37,688 nt of DNA from an uncultured Candidatus Poseidoniales archaeon. GTDB taxonomy: Archaea > Thermoplasmatota > Poseidoniia > Poseidoniales > Poseidoniaceae. Of this stretch, positions 1 to 7,586 are shown in pieces (position 1 is the stretch's first letter; each line of letters opens with the position of its first letter). Below the pieces are notes generated by a model. It was not told the DNA's origin and made no database searches. It was given only the letters and a program-made list of their open reading frames with translations. The DNA lies in the NCBI GenBank assembly GCA_905182635.1, contig CAJJCM010000045.1, forward strand, positions 1 through 37,688. Direction: 5' to 3'. A program made the translations under genes and the position numbers.

Positions 1-178
1 ATACAATATTTGGAATTGGTGCAGGTTCTGCGTCAGAAGCAAATATGTCATCCATACTGTCGAACATTGAGAGTGCTGCAAAGGAAATGGTAACGAACAT
101 CAATGCGGCAATACCGAATGCCTTCCAAGTTTCAGCCTGCTTAAACACGCCAAAATCTGCCTGTTCCCACAGTCCCAT
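1..178 (-). CDS. Membrane-anchored protein, N-terminal part only (runs off the left edge)
   Basis: A reading frame opens with ATG at 178 and stays open to base 1, giving 59 residues before the window ends. Residues 1-17 are polar (MGLWEQADFGVFKQAETWK is the start), followed by one hydrophobic helix at about residues 21-39 (AFGIAALMFVTISFAALSMF), then an acidic, Pro-rich stretch (SMDDIFASDAEPAPIP). That pattern fits a single-pass anchor with a larger domain beyond the window. A weak G-rich stretch (GGTGGGG) lies just before the ATG. The family cannot be recognised from this much sequence. The hydrophobic helix and clean opening make it likely real. Confidence 0.6.
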   Translation of the reverse strand, partial: MGLWEQADFGVFKQAETWKAFGIAALMFVTISFAALSMFDSMDDIFASDAEPAPIPNIV

Positions 179-252
179 ATCCCCACCAAATCATCGCACC
201 ATTTGAACATAAGGGATGAACCGCCACTGGTACATTGATTGACTTCGAATCA

Positions 253-266
253 TTCATTCGAATGAA
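253..266. repeat. Perfect 14-bp palindrome between divergent genes
   Basis: TTCATTCGAATGAA reads identically on both strands. It lies in the 174-base gap (179-352) between the left-edge minus gene and the small membrane protein on plus. The position suits an operator for a dimeric regulator, but nothing else in the sequence shows that. The rest of the gap is AT-rich and holds only a weak TATA-like stretch (GATACATAAC, near 311-320), about 37 bases before the ATG at 353. Confidence 0.4.
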
Positions 267-352
267 AAGAATTGAATTCCTTGCCAATGGACTGTAAAAT
301 GTGTGATACATAACAGAGATGAACCAAAATAGCAGTTCTACTACGGGTAAGC

Positions 353-601
353 ATGGACTTTGCAATATATTCAATCTCGCTGATCGTGAGTTATGCATTC
401 ACACGATACGTTACTGAACACACTACGATTCATATCCGCATGAAGGGCTTTTGGATTCACCATTGGATTATCGCCACGCTGTTCATGATTTTGTTATTCG
501 GATTGGGAATTCAACACGCTTGGGCCTGGGGGATACTTACTGGAATCGCACTTGAGGGATTACCAAGGAAAAATTGGTCAATACGAGATAAAGAGTTGTA
601 A
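353..601 (+). CDS. Small two-helix membrane protein, unknown function
   Basis: 82 residues starting at ATG 353. Helix 1 covers about residues 3-18; helix 2 covers about residues 39-66 and ends in the Gly-rich stretch GILTGIALEGL. Between them is a short basic, His-rich segment (KGFWIHHW). The protein ends in a polar tail. The repeated His-Trp pairs and Gly-x3-Gly spacing look conserved-like rather than random, but I do not recognise a family. Its stop codon sits three bases from the 3' end of the oppositely oriented tRNA-Val. No strong ribosome-binding site is visible, so a short-leader or leaderless transcript is possible. Confidence 0.6.
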   Translation: MDFAIYSISLIVSYAFTRYVTEHTTIHIRMKGFWIHHWIIATLFMILLFGLGIQHAWAWGILTGIALEGLPRKNWSIRDKEL

Positions 602-603
602 AG

Positions 604-676
604 TGGGCTCGGAGAGATTTGAACTCTCGATCTTCGCCATGTGAAGGCGACATCATAACCCCTAGACCACGAGCCC
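604..676 (-). tRNA. tRNA-Val (anticodon CAC)
   Basis: On the minus strand the sequence folds into a full cloverleaf. The 7-bp acceptor stem is GGGCTCG/CGAGCCC, and the D arm begins GTC. The anticodon stem is TCGCC/GGCGA around loop TTCACAT, which gives anticodon CAC and reads GTG (valine). The T stem is GAGAG/CTCTC with loop TTCAAAT. The discriminator base is A at 604. CCA is not encoded and there is no intron. A TATA box sits at the correct distance upstream. Confidence 0.96.
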
Positions 677-703
677 TAAGGTAAACGGTCGTAAAGCCAC
701 GGC

Positions 704-711
704 GATATAAG
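704..711 (-). promoter_or_regulatory. TATA box (box A) of tRNA-Val
   Basis: CTTATATC on the minus strand, about 28-35 bases before the mature 5' end of the tRNA, with a G-rich stretch just upstream that could serve as a BRE. This is the spacing expected of an archaeal promoter. Confidence 0.75.
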
Positions 712-732
712 CCTCCCCGTCAAACACTTAGG

Positions 733-1818
733 TTAACGGTGAGCGTTGAGATGAACCATGCCAACTTCGAGGCGGTCATGGGTCGGATGGACTTCGATGA
801 GATGTACCGGAACATTGACGACTTCTGCTAATTCCTCAGCGAGCGAGAGTGGCAATTCGATACGCTGATGTTCAGCATTATACCGAATCCAACCCTCGGC
901 GACTTGCAGTTCTTCAATCAATTCGGCGACATCATCAGATGCATCTTCAAGTGTCGTAGGAATTGAGCCAAACAGAATGGTGTCATCATCACTCAAAACT
1001 TCATAGGGTCGCAAATTCGCTTGACCTCTACGGCGGAAACGGGCTCGGAGTTGTCCGGCATCCTTGTAGTGAGAAGAACAAAACTTGAGATGGAAGCTGA
1101 GGTCTTTTGCTGCATCTTTTAATCGCAACGCCAATTCAGCAGAACCCTCTGCCGCTGCGGTAATTCCACCGCTAAGGTTGAATCCCCGTACATCCATATT
1201 TTCTTGGTTGCCAACAGTTATTTCCAACTCATTGAGATTAAGAAATTCAACAGGCGAATCATGTAAAGTGTCGAGTAAGGCGAACAGTTGTTCCTCTTTA
1301 TCCGGTTCACATGGTAATTCAATTCCCACATGGATTCCTGCATCAGCACAGGCTTGAATCACGGGGAGGTATTTCGGCAGAGTACCAGCTAAGAGGTGGA
1401 AACGAATTTCATCTAATCCTGCTGCGCCAAAATCAGCGGCTCGGTCAATTTGGAAGGGGATGGATGTATAGAGGTGAATGTGATGCTCTTTTCCAAACGC
1501 TGCTTTGAGTTGAAGAACAGCTTCCAATGATTTCTCCATATCCAGCATAGGGTCTCCACCGGTAATTCCTGTACCAGTGGCTCGCATAGCGTGGCCTTCT
1601 TCGATGACATCTGCCCAAGAAGAGCAACGTCGTTCGTTGGCAAACATGTCTGGTGATTCACGTCTATTTTCGGAGAGTGGACAATAATCGCAACCCCAGT
1701 GGCATTTTCCTGTGACAAATAAAACCAGTTTACTGCCATGTTGACACTGGATACATCCTTCGGCCTCACCGTCTTCAGCAGGGAGGATTTCGGTCGCCAT
1801 TGGCAAAGACACAGTCAT
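733..1818 (-). CDS. Radical SAM protein, COG2108-like
   Basis: About 361 residues from ATG 1818. An upstream TTG at 1854 is also in frame, but an AGGAG-like site precedes the ATG. Near residue 38 is the radical SAM cluster motif GKCHWGCDYCPLSE (Cys-x3-Cys-x2-Cys), preceded by a CIQC pair that could bind a second metal. The GITGGDP segment is the SAM-binding GGE-type motif, and IHLYTS is typical of COG2108, an archaeal family named as related to pyruvate formate-lyase activase. The substrate of this family is unknown to me. It lies 57 bases downstream of pdxT on the same strand, so co-transcription is likely. It needs a [4Fe-4S] cluster, which the suf operon in this window could supply. Confidence 0.85.
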   Translation of the reverse strand: MTVSLPMATEILPAEDGEAEGCIQCQHGSKLVLFVTGKCHWGCDYCPLSENRRESPDMFANERRCSSWADVIEEGHAMRATGTGITGGDPMLDMEKSLEAVLQLKAAFGKEHHIHLYTSIPFQIDRAADFGAAGLDEIRFHLLAGTLPKYLPVIQACADAGIHVGIELPCEPDKEEQLFALLDTLHDSPVEFLNLNELEITVGNQENMDVRGFNLSGGITAAAEGSAELALRLKDAAKDLSFHLKFCSSHYKDAGQLRARFRRRGQANLRPYEVLSDDDTILFGSIPTTLEDASDDVAELIEELQVAEGWIRYNAEHQRIELPLSLAEELAEVVNVPVHLIEVHPTHDRLEVGMVHLNAHR

Positions 1819-1875
1819 TGAACTCAAACACTCCTGTCGTCTTTGGTGTTTCAACCTCTCCCTTGCTCACATTCC

Positions 1876-2562
1876 TCATTGAGCCGAATTGGCTTGGTTA
1901 AGGAGCCAACGATGAAATCGATAATCACCTGTGAGTTCAGGATGAAAAGTCAGTGCCAATCGAGGCCCATCAAGAACACCAACGATTTCCTCTCCAAAAG
2001 AAGCAACAGGTGTACATTCAATGCTGGATTGGTCAAATCTCGGAGCCCGAATAAAGACGCCGTGAAAGGTTGTATTGTTTTCGAAAGATACACTGCCACC
2101 TACTGGAAGCGGTTGATGGTTAAACTGGTCACGCTCAGAAGCCTGAGGTGAAATGCTTTCTCCAGATGGAATTTCAAGCGAAACTTCCACTTCTGCTTCA
2201 AAAGAATCACGTTGTCGGCCCCAAGCATTTCGTGAAATACCAGCGCGAAGAAATGGAATCCGCGTGTCTCCGGGGTTGGCGAGAAGAATCGCTCCTGCAC
2301 AGGTCCCAAGAACAGGGCGTTGGGGGTATTGTTCCATCCATGAAAACAATGAAGAAAGGAGTGATTCACTTTGGCTTGCTTTTCGCATTGCGGTTGATTC
2401 CCCACCGGGTAGAACAAGACAATCGAGGTCTCCATCGACTTCATCCTCACTCCGCAATTCTACAATCTCAAGGTTGATGTTGAGTTGTTTGGATGCGGCA
2501 CGAAGTGCCTCAGCGTGCTCATGACGAGCGCCTTGAAGCATCGCAAGTCCGACACGCACCAT
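1876..2562 (-). CDS. pdxT: PdxT, glutaminase subunit of pyridoxal 5'-phosphate synthase
   Basis: 228 residues from ATG 2562 (starts MVRVGLAMLQGARHEH). The frame is open further upstream, but that part overlaps the divergent gene and does not resemble the family. PdxT hydrolyses glutamine and passes ammonia to PdxS to make PLP. Family marks are visible: LPGGEST (residues 51-57), the nucleophile Cys88 in GTCAG, RNAWGRQRDSFE, FIRAPR, and HPELT near the C-terminus carrying the catalytic His and Glu. Length is slightly above the usual 190-200. PdxS is not in this window. The gene is followed by the radical SAM gene and diverges from a PLP-dependent aminotransferase. Confidence 0.93.
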   Translation of the reverse strand: MVRVGLAMLQGARHEHAEALRAASKQLNINLEIVELRSEDEVDGDLDCLVLPGGESTAMRKASQSESLLSSLFSWMEQYPQRPVLGTCAGAILLANPGDTRIPFLRAGISRNAWGRQRDSFEAEVEVSLEIPSGESISPQASERDQFNHQPLPVGGSVSFENNTTFHGVFIRAPRFDQSSIECTPVASFGEEIVGVLDGPRLALTFHPELTGDYRFHRWLLNQANSAQ

Positions 2563-2602
2563 GGCTGATGGTGGAGGCACTTGCCTAAGAGTTCGACGAC
2601 AA

Positions 2603-2620
2603 GGTATTGGGAGCAATACC
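2603..2620. repeat. Perfect 7-bp inverted repeat between pdxT and the aminotransferase gene
   Basis: GGTATTG, a 4-base spacer GGAG, then CAATACC. It sits in the 79-base gap between the two divergent starts (2562 and 2642), 22 bases before the plus-strand ATG. It may be an operator shared by both genes, or a hairpin in the plus-strand leader. There is no obvious TATA box at the expected distance for either gene. Confidence 0.45.
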
Positions 2621-2641
2621 ATTGAACGAGAAGTTCCATAC

Positions 2642-3862
2642 ATGGACTTGAAGAACCTCCATGTGTTGCCACTACTCATGGACATCAGCCAAGACTGTTT
2701 CCTCGTTCCGGGCCCTGTTCGAATGGGACAATCCTGCCTCGATGCACTGTCAACTCCCGTGATGACCGCACGTGGTTCCGAATTTAGAGATGTCATGGCG
2801 CATCTTAACTCGGGGTTGCGAAATGCCTTCAATTTAGCACCCTCTGAACCTGTTCGTGGTGTTCAATCTTGGTCTGGTGATGATGATTACAAAGTCGTCG
2901 TTGTGTCTGGAAGTGGAACCGCTGCAATGGAGATGGTCATAGCAAATCGATTCCGTTCCAATGATTTAGTACTGGTTCCAACCAACGGTAAATTTGGAGA
3001 AAGAGTTGCAGAAATGTGTCAGCGTTTCTGTAATGTAAAACATCTCAAATACGATTGGGGGCGCGCTTTTGACTTGTACGAACTCGAACAACAACTTGAA
3101 CGAGGTTGCTATGAAGCGCTTTTGATTTGTCACAATGAGACAAGCACAGGGATTACTCAGGATGCTGCTGCGATTGCAGAAATGTGCGCTCGGCACAATA
3201 CCTCGCTCATTCTCGATGCTATCACATCTGTTGGAGGTATGCCCGTACATCCAACCGAATGGAAGGCTGAAGCGGTTGTAGTTGGAGCTCAAAAGTGTAC
3301 GGCCGGACCTTCCGGAATCGCAGCAATTGCGATCAATTCAAACTTCATCGAACGGGTTCACGCAATCCGAGAACAAGGCGATTCAAATCCGAATTACTAC
3401 CTCGATTTGGTCGCTGCTCTCAAAAAAGGAAAAGATGACCAAACGCCTTGGACCCCATCGGTCAATCTTGCAATGGGCTGGAGTGCTGCCCTGCAAGTTC
3501 TGAAGGATGAGTCAAATAAGGGTCGTTGGGACCGATGTGAAATGATGGCCAATGGTGTTCGCAATCTCTTTATTGACCTCGGTTTTGAACTACTTGCTGA
3601 CACAGAACAACGAAGTAATACTGTCACTGCAATACTCTATCCCGAAGGCATCGATGATGCTTGGAGAGTTCGTCTCAAAGAGGAGTATAACACACAAGTT
3701 ATTGGTGCACAAGACCATCTCAAAGGTAAAATGTTCCGTGTTGGTTCAATGGGCGAAACACCAGTCAGTGAAATGATCGAAGGATGTAATCGTATGATTG
3801 ACTGCTTCACCTCTTTTGGAATGGAACTTCCGAAGGTGGACGTCGAATCTTATTTTGCATGA
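2642..3862 (+). CDS. Class V PLP-dependent aminotransferase (COG0075-like)
   Basis: 406 residues from ATG 2642; a second ATG at 2678 is possible. The fold-type I pattern is clear: FLVPGPVRM near residue 20, TARGSEFRDV (about 42-51), SGSGTAAMEM (89-98, cofactor phosphate binding), NETSTG (165-170), Asp192 in LDAITSVGG for the pyridine nitrogen, and Lys218 in GAQKCTAGPSG as the Schiff-base lysine. The family covers serine-glyoxylate, alanine-glyoxylate and archaeal broad-specificity aspartate/phosphoserine aminotransferases; a role in serine or glycine metabolism is the most likely one, but the substrate cannot be read from sequence. It is followed after 9 bases by nadM. Confidence 0.85.
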   Translation: MDLKNLHVLPLLMDISQDCFLVPGPVRMGQSCLDALSTPVMTARGSEFRDVMAHLNSGLRNAFNLAPSEPVRGVQSWSGDDDYKVVVVSGSGTAAMEMVIANRFRSNDLVLVPTNGKFGERVAEMCQRFCNVKHLKYDWGRAFDLYELEQQLERGCYEALLICHNETSTGITQDAAAIAEMCARHNTSLILDAITSVGGMPVHPTEWKAEAVVVGAQKCTAGPSGIAAIAINSNFIERVHAIREQGDSNPNYYLDLVAALKKGKDDQTPWTPSVNLAMGWSAALQVLKDESNKGRWDRCEMMANGVRNLFIDLGFELLADTEQRSNTVTAILYPEGIDDAWRVRLKEEYNTQVIGAQDHLKGKMFRVGSMGETPVSEMIEGCNRMIDCFTSFGMELPKVDVESYFA

Positions 3863-3871
3863 GGTGACACT

Positions 3872-4423
3872 ATGACGAGGTACATCGTGCTCGGGCGTTT
3901 TCAACCCTTTCACATGGGCCATGAATATTTGATAAAGTCTGCTTTGAGCCACGTTGAAGATGGTGACCAACTTGTTGTCGCCATCGGTTCAAAACAAGCA
4001 GGATGGGAGCCGGATAACCCTTGGACAATAGAAGAACGACAGGCAATGATTCAGGCTTGGGCTGAGCAAGCAAATGTGGAAATGGAACTTGTAGCCATTG
4101 AAGACATCAATGACCCGCCAAATTGGGTTGCCCATGCAGAAAAAATACACGGCAATGGAATACTCGTCACCACAGATGAGGCTACAGCCCAATTGTATCG
4201 TGAGGCTGAATTTGAGGTACGGGTCCCCAAAATGAATCAACGTGAACAATTCGAAGGATGGCGTGTCCGACAAACTGCAAAAATGCTGTCAACAGTTTAC
4301 GACGATGATGCCGTACGTGAAGTGCTCAAGGCAAGCATTCCCAAGCCAGTCATTGAATGGTTGATCGAAACTGATGGGTTGTTCCGGCTTTCAACTTTTG
4401 AAACTGGTGTCCATGCAGGGTGA
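3872..4423 (+). CDS. nadM: Nicotinamide-nucleotide adenylyltransferase, archaeal type
   Basis: 183 residues from ATG 3872, with GAGGTGA just upstream as ribosome-binding site. The enzyme joins NMN and ATP to form NAD. The N-terminal nucleotidyltransferase signature is intact: GRFQPFHMGH (residues 8-17), with the two His of the HxGH motif. The middle region (SKQAGWEPDNPWTIEERQ) matches archaeal NMNATs. The C-terminal ATP-binding motif, normally SGTxIR, reads EGWRVR here, so the Ser and Thr are lost while the Arg is kept. Its stop codon directly abuts the stop of the convergent small gene. Length is close to the usual 170-180. Confidence 0.85.
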   Translation: MTRYIVLGRFQPFHMGHEYLIKSALSHVEDGDQLVVAIGSKQAGWEPDNPWTIEERQAMIQAWAEQANVEMELVAIEDINDPPNWVAHAEKIHGNGILVTTDEATAQLYREAEFEVRVPKMNQREQFEGWRVRQTAKMLSTVYDDDAVREVLKASIPKPVIEWLIETDGLFRLSTFETGVHAG

Positions 4424-4672
4424 TTATTTTTTGAAGAATTTCTTCTTGACTTCTTTTTTCATTTGCTCTTTCATAACACTTTGAGCCTTTTCTTCTGCTT
4501 TGGCTTTGATTCCACTCGCCATGGCCGTCATTTTGTCCTTAGCAGCCTTCTTGACTGGCTTTGATACTTCATCAATGACATGGTGTTTAGCAGTGTGTGC
4601 AGCAATCTTTGCTGCTTTCTTGGCAACATTACCTGCGGCACCGGCTGCTTTACCTGCGATTTTTTTGACCAT
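4424..4672 (-). CDS. Small Lys/Ala-rich basic protein
   Basis: 82 residues from ATG 4672. About half of all residues are Lys or Ala, in a heptad-like pattern (KIAGKAAGAAGNVAKKAAK). The protein has few hydrophobics and no membrane segment, and it ends KKEVKKKFFKK. It should be strongly basic and helical. The composition resembles histone H1-like tails and other small nucleoid or RNA-associated proteins, but also LEA-like stress proteins; no family can be named. It lies 39 bases downstream of grpE on the same strand, with a small hairpin between, which hints at a stress-related role. The compositional bias could also come from a chance ORF, but the gene fits exactly between two stop codons. Confidence 0.65.
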   Translation of the reverse strand: MVKKIAGKAAGAAGNVAKKAAKIAAHTAKHHVIDEVSKPVKKAAKDKMTAMASGIKAKAEEKAQSVMKEQMKKEVKKKFFKK

Positions 4673-4693
4673 GAAGTGATGAGAGCCGCTTCA

Positions 4694-4708
4694 CACAAGA
4701 AACTTGTG
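4694..4708. repeat. Short hairpin just after the grpE stop
   Basis: CACAAG, spacer AAA, CTTGTG: a perfect 6-bp stem with a 3-base loop, starting a few bases after the grpE stop codon (4712-4714) and before the small basic protein gene. It could slow transcription or set off processing of the grpE message. There is no U-run after it, so it is not a classic terminator. Confidence 0.35.
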
Positions 4709-4711
4709 GTT

Positions 4712-5293
4712 TCATTCATCCGATGCGACTACGACACGTGCCGCCAAAAGAATTCGTTGCTTGTACATGTACCCCGCTTCAAGAACATCAACTACATGAC
4801 CTGTAGCAAAGGCATCTGATGCTGGAATCGTGGTGATGGCTTCCATTTTCGCAGGATCAAATGATTGGCCTTTTGCTTCAATTGGAGTGACACCATCCGC
4901 TGAAAGTTCATGCCACATCTTGTTTCTCAAGAGGCGTAAGCCTTGGGCGACTGCTGAAGAATCATCTTTGTCAAGGTTGTCGAGTGCACGGTCCACATCG
5001 CCTAAAACGGTGAGCATGCGTCGAGCAAGCCCCATTCCACTGTACTGTATGAGGTCTGCTTTTTCTGCCATCAAACGCTTTCGTACATTCTGAACTTCTG
5101 CATCTTTGTAGGCAATTTCTTTTTCTGCTTTTTCTGCTCGAGCAAGTGCTTCTTCTAAGGGGTCGAGTTCTTCCACTTCAATGGAGTCTGCCAAGTCAAG
5201 AGTCTCGATTCCTTCTTCGACAATTGGTATTGAGTCATCGGTTTCAATGATGTTTTCTTCCGATTCTTCCGAAGGCAATTTGTCACTCATCAT
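4712..5293 (-). CDS. grpE: GrpE, nucleotide exchange factor of DnaK
   Basis: 193 residues; the start is either of two adjacent ATGs. The N-terminal 50 residues are acidic and disordered-looking. A long coiled coil follows (about 45-100, EEALARAEKAEKEIAYKDAEVQNVRKRL), as in the GrpE dimer stalk. The C-terminal beta domain carries the family signature around GHVVDVLEAGYMYKQRILLAARVVV. GrpE releases ADP from DnaK in the Hsp70 cycle. In archaea the DnaK system is patchy and bacterial in origin. DnaK and DnaJ are not in this window; the neighbours are an unknown gene 37 bases upstream and the small basic protein downstream. Confidence 0.9.
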   Translation of the reverse strand: MMSDKLPSEESEENIIETDDSIPIVEEGIETLDLADSIEVEELDPLEEALARAEKAEKEIAYKDAEVQNVRKRLMAEKADLIQYSGMGLARRMLTVLGDVDRALDNLDKDDSSAVAQGLRLLRNKMWHELSADGVTPIEAKGQSFDPAKMEAITTIPASDAFATGHVVDVLEAGYMYKQRILLAARVVVASDE

Positions 5294-5329
5294 GTAAGGC
5301 GTTACGGAAGTGGTCTTTGAACCTCTCCA

Positions 5330-6010
5330 TTAATCGAGAAGGTACTGTCGAAGGTTCCAGAGGCCATGTCCCCATTGGTCAGCCTTGAGATGTTCTCTAC
5401 CCAAGACCCCGACAAGTGAGGGGGCAGCGTCACAAAGCGTAATTGTGTAGACCAATGCTCGGGTTGCTCGGTCATGAGCCTCATAGGTTGGAACTATTTT
5501 GGGGTCCTCTGTTTCGTCGAGTGTTTCACCGAGTTGTTTTCTGCGCTCCATCCAGTCCAAACATACGGATTCTGCGAATTCGCCTTCAGGGATTCCTTTG
5601 AGCCGCTGAATAAGTTCTTGCCACGTGGATTCTGCATACAGTTCTTGACTGTCAGCAATTGTTCGTCCCAATGCCACATCCAAATAGAGAAACGCTCGGC
5701 CTTCCCACACTTCCCATGCGCCTGGGCTGGCCCATTTCATGAGTTCGAGCAAACCTTGGGAGCCAACGGATGAAGTGCGTAAGACCTCCAAAACTGAACC
5801 TGTATGTACCCCTCCAATCGAATCCATCCAATCGAGGATTTCGGCTTCACAATCTATATCGAAAGCACGTTTTAATCGTCGATCAAAGGCAGGTCTTTGG
5901 TCACGGAATTGTCCTTTTTCCATTCCCTGATAAAGTTCGCTCCATGTGTGATTGAGAAGCATCTTCAAACTTGGTTCATCGACAAGCAAGAGAACCAGTT
6001 CTATGCCCAT
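5330..6010 (-). CDS. Protein of unknown function upstream of grpE
   Basis: 226 residues from ATG 6010. The frame stays open further upstream, but that part overlaps the start of the DRG GTPase and has no better start; GTG 6082 is an alternative. Soluble and helix-rich, with many Trp and Leu (ILDWMDSIGG, LLELMKWASPGAWEVWEGRAF, WGHGLWNLRQYLLD at the end). It has no membrane segment and no motif I recognise. It shares strand and a 36-base spacing with grpE, so the two are probably one transcript, which makes a chaperone-linked role possible but unproven. It diverges from the DRG gene across a shared 132-base gap containing a TATA-like AGTATATCC. Confidence 0.75.
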   Translation of the reverse strand: MGIELVLLLVDEPSLKMLLNHTWSELYQGMEKGQFRDQRPAFDRRLKRAFDIDCEAEILDWMDSIGGVHTGSVLEVLRTSSVGSQGLLELMKWASPGAWEVWEGRAFLYLDVALGRTIADSQELYAESTWQELIQRLKGIPEGEFAESVCLDWMERRKQLGETLDETEDPKIVPTYEAHDRATRALVYTITLCDAAPSLVGVLGREHLKADQWGHGLWNLRQYLLD

Positions 6011-6071
6011 AACCGAATCGAAAGGGTTGATTGGTTTGATGTCATCGGCGCAGAGGGGAAGAAATGAAAGC

Positions 6072-6079
6072 AGTATATC
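6072..6079 (+). promoter_or_regulatory. TATA-like box between the unknown gene and the DRG GTPase gene
   Basis: AGTATATC (about 6071-6079) lies 64 bases before the DRG start and about 60 bases before the divergent ATG at 6010. Being nearly symmetric it could serve either direction, giving leaders of roughly 35-45 bases. No other TATA-like element is apparent in this gap. Confidence 0.45.
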
Positions 6080-6142
6080 CACGGATTCTAGAGAAGAGCA
6101 TTGAAGAAGAACGGTTGGTCCGAGACAATTGGAGGCTTTGTT

Positions 6143-7258
6143 ATGGCGACGATTAAGGAGCAGATCGATTTGATCCGCGTCGAGATTGATAAGACTCAAA
6201 AAAACAAGGCTACAAACGCTCATATTGGCAAACTTAAAGCCAAAATTGCTCAATTGAAAATCAAGGAGGAAAAGGCACATGCGCACTCAAAAGCAAGCGG
6301 CGGCGGAAAAGGGTTTGAAATTAAAAAATCAGGCGATGCTACTGTAGCCTTGGTTGGTTTTCCATCAGTTGGAAAATCAACATTGATCTCTAAAGTGACC
6401 GATGCCCACTCGGAAGTGGCAGGTTATGCCTTTACGACGCTGACATGTATTCCTGGTGTGATGGAACACCGAGGTGCGAAAATCCAGATTCTGGATTTAC
6501 CAGGACTCATCAAAGGGGCGGCTGAAGGGAAAGGGCGCGGAAGAGAAATTCTCAACGTCATTCGAAGTGCTGATATGGTGTTGTATATCGTTGACCCTTT
6601 CCAAGATGCCCACTTCAATGTCTTACATCGTGAATTACACAACGCTGGCCTTCGACTCAATGAAACAAAACCACCTGTCTTCATCAAGCGTACAGAGCGA
6701 GGTGGAATTGATGTTCGTACGACTGTTGAGCAAACATATCTTTCGAATGAGGAAATGAGTGAAATCATTCGTTCATTCGGATACACTTCTGCAATTGTTA
6801 CGTTGCGTAATAACACTACTGCAGAGCAAATCGTCGACTGTTTAGCAGAGAATAGAATCTATGAAAAAGCAGTTATTGCAATCAATAAAATTGATATTGC
6901 TACCGAGGAAGATTTAGTGCGCTCACGGAAATCCTTACCTGATGACTGGCCAGTCATGCGAATCTCGGCATTCAAGGATATTGGGCTCGAAGAATTAAAG
7001 GATTTCATTTACGATAACCTCGGATTTATGCGGGTCTATCTCAAACCTCAAGGACAAGATGCAGACATGGAGGAGCCACTCATTGTCAAAGACGATACAA
7101 CGATTGAGCACATCTGTAACAAATTGCACAGGGATTTTGTTCGCAAATTCCGCTATGCTCGTGTGAAGGGGCCAAGTGCGAAATTCGACTGGCAACGCGT
7201 CGGCCTAGACCATCTCCTCAAAGATGGTGATTTGGTAACAATAGTAGTTCGTCGTTGA
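6143..7258 (+). CDS. drg: DRG/Obg-family GTPase with TGS domain
   Basis: 371 residues from ATG 6143, with TTGGAGG eight bases upstream; an in-frame TTG at 6101 is not needed. The start (MATIKEQIDLIRVEIDKTQKNKATNAHIGKLKAK) is typical of archaeal and eukaryotic DRG proteins: a helical arm with the conserved TQKNKAT segment. The G domain follows with G1 GFPSVGKST, G3 DLPG, G4 NKID and the glycine-rich stretch after it. The C-terminal 75 residues form a TGS domain (VYLKPQG to VTIVVRR). DRG GTPases associate with translating ribosomes. The stop codon is one base from that of the convergent sufT. Confidence 0.93.
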   Translation: MATIKEQIDLIRVEIDKTQKNKATNAHIGKLKAKIAQLKIKEEKAHAHSKASGGGKGFEIKKSGDATVALVGFPSVGKSTLISKVTDAHSEVAGYAFTTLTCIPGVMEHRGAKIQILDLPGLIKGAAEGKGRGREILNVIRSADMVLYIVDPFQDAHFNVLHRELHNAGLRLNETKPPVFIKRTERGGIDVRTTVEQTYLSNEEMSEIIRSFGYTSAIVTLRNNTTAEQIVDCLAENRIYEKAVIAINKIDIATEEDLVRSRKSLPDDWPVMRISAFKDIGLEELKDFIYDNLGFMRVYLKPQGQDADMEEPLIVKDDTTIEHICNKLHRDFVRKFRYARVKGPSAKFDWQRVGLDHLLKDGDLVTIVVRR

Positions 7259-7259
7259 T

Positions 7260-7577
7260 TTAATCCCATATGCCCATGTCCATTCGGGCATCTTCGGTCG
7301 CGTGGATTTTTGGATCCCAACGAGGTGCCCAAACAAGGTTGATATGAACGCTTGTCAATCCTTCAGTTTGTAATGCTGCTCGATGGGCAGCAGCCATGAT
7401 CTCAGGTGCTGCTGGGCAACCAGGAGAGGTGAGAGTTAAATCGATCTCAGCATGAAGTATTCCGTCCTTTTCTTCAAAACGAACATCGTAGACAAGCCCT
7501 AATTCGACGATTGATAATTCCAATTCTGGGTCTTCTACTTCATCTAATTGCGTCATAACATCTTGCTTTTCAACCAT
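7260..7577 (-). CDS. sufT: SufT-like Fe-S assembly protein (MIP18/DUF59 family)
   Basis: 105 residues from ATG 7577, with TGAGGA upstream. A single MIP18/PaaD-like domain: the EVEDPELELSIVELGLVYDV opening and the SPGCPAAPEI loop carrying the conserved Cys. Members help place Fe-S clusters on target proteins. It is the last gene of the suf operon, 9 bases after sufE, a placement common for sufT in bacteria. The ending (WAPRWDPKIHATEDARMDMGIWD) resembles other SufT proteins. Confidence 0.88.
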   Translation of the reverse strand: MVEKQDVMTQLDEVEDPELELSIVELGLVYDVRFEEKDGILHAEIDLTLTSPGCPAAPEIMAAAHRAALQTEGLTSVHINLVWAPRWDPKIHATEDARMDMGIWD

Positions 7578-7586
7578 AAAAATTCC

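Noticed and set aside
141-398. 85-residue minus-strand ORF across the first divergent gap
   Set aside because: It overlaps both the left-edge membrane protein and the small plus-strand gene, has no recognisable motif, and a better frame explains each end.
2561-2641. Extended N-terminus of the class V aminotransferase
   Set aside because: The frame is open to 2561, but these residues are Arg/Gly-rich and unlike the family, and they would overlap the pdxT start and the palindrome.
6011-6286. Extended N-terminus of the unknown protein upstream of grpE
   Set aside because: It would run deep into the DRG coding region on the opposite strand. Part of it is hydrophobic, so GTG 6082 remains possible, but no ribosome-binding site supports it.
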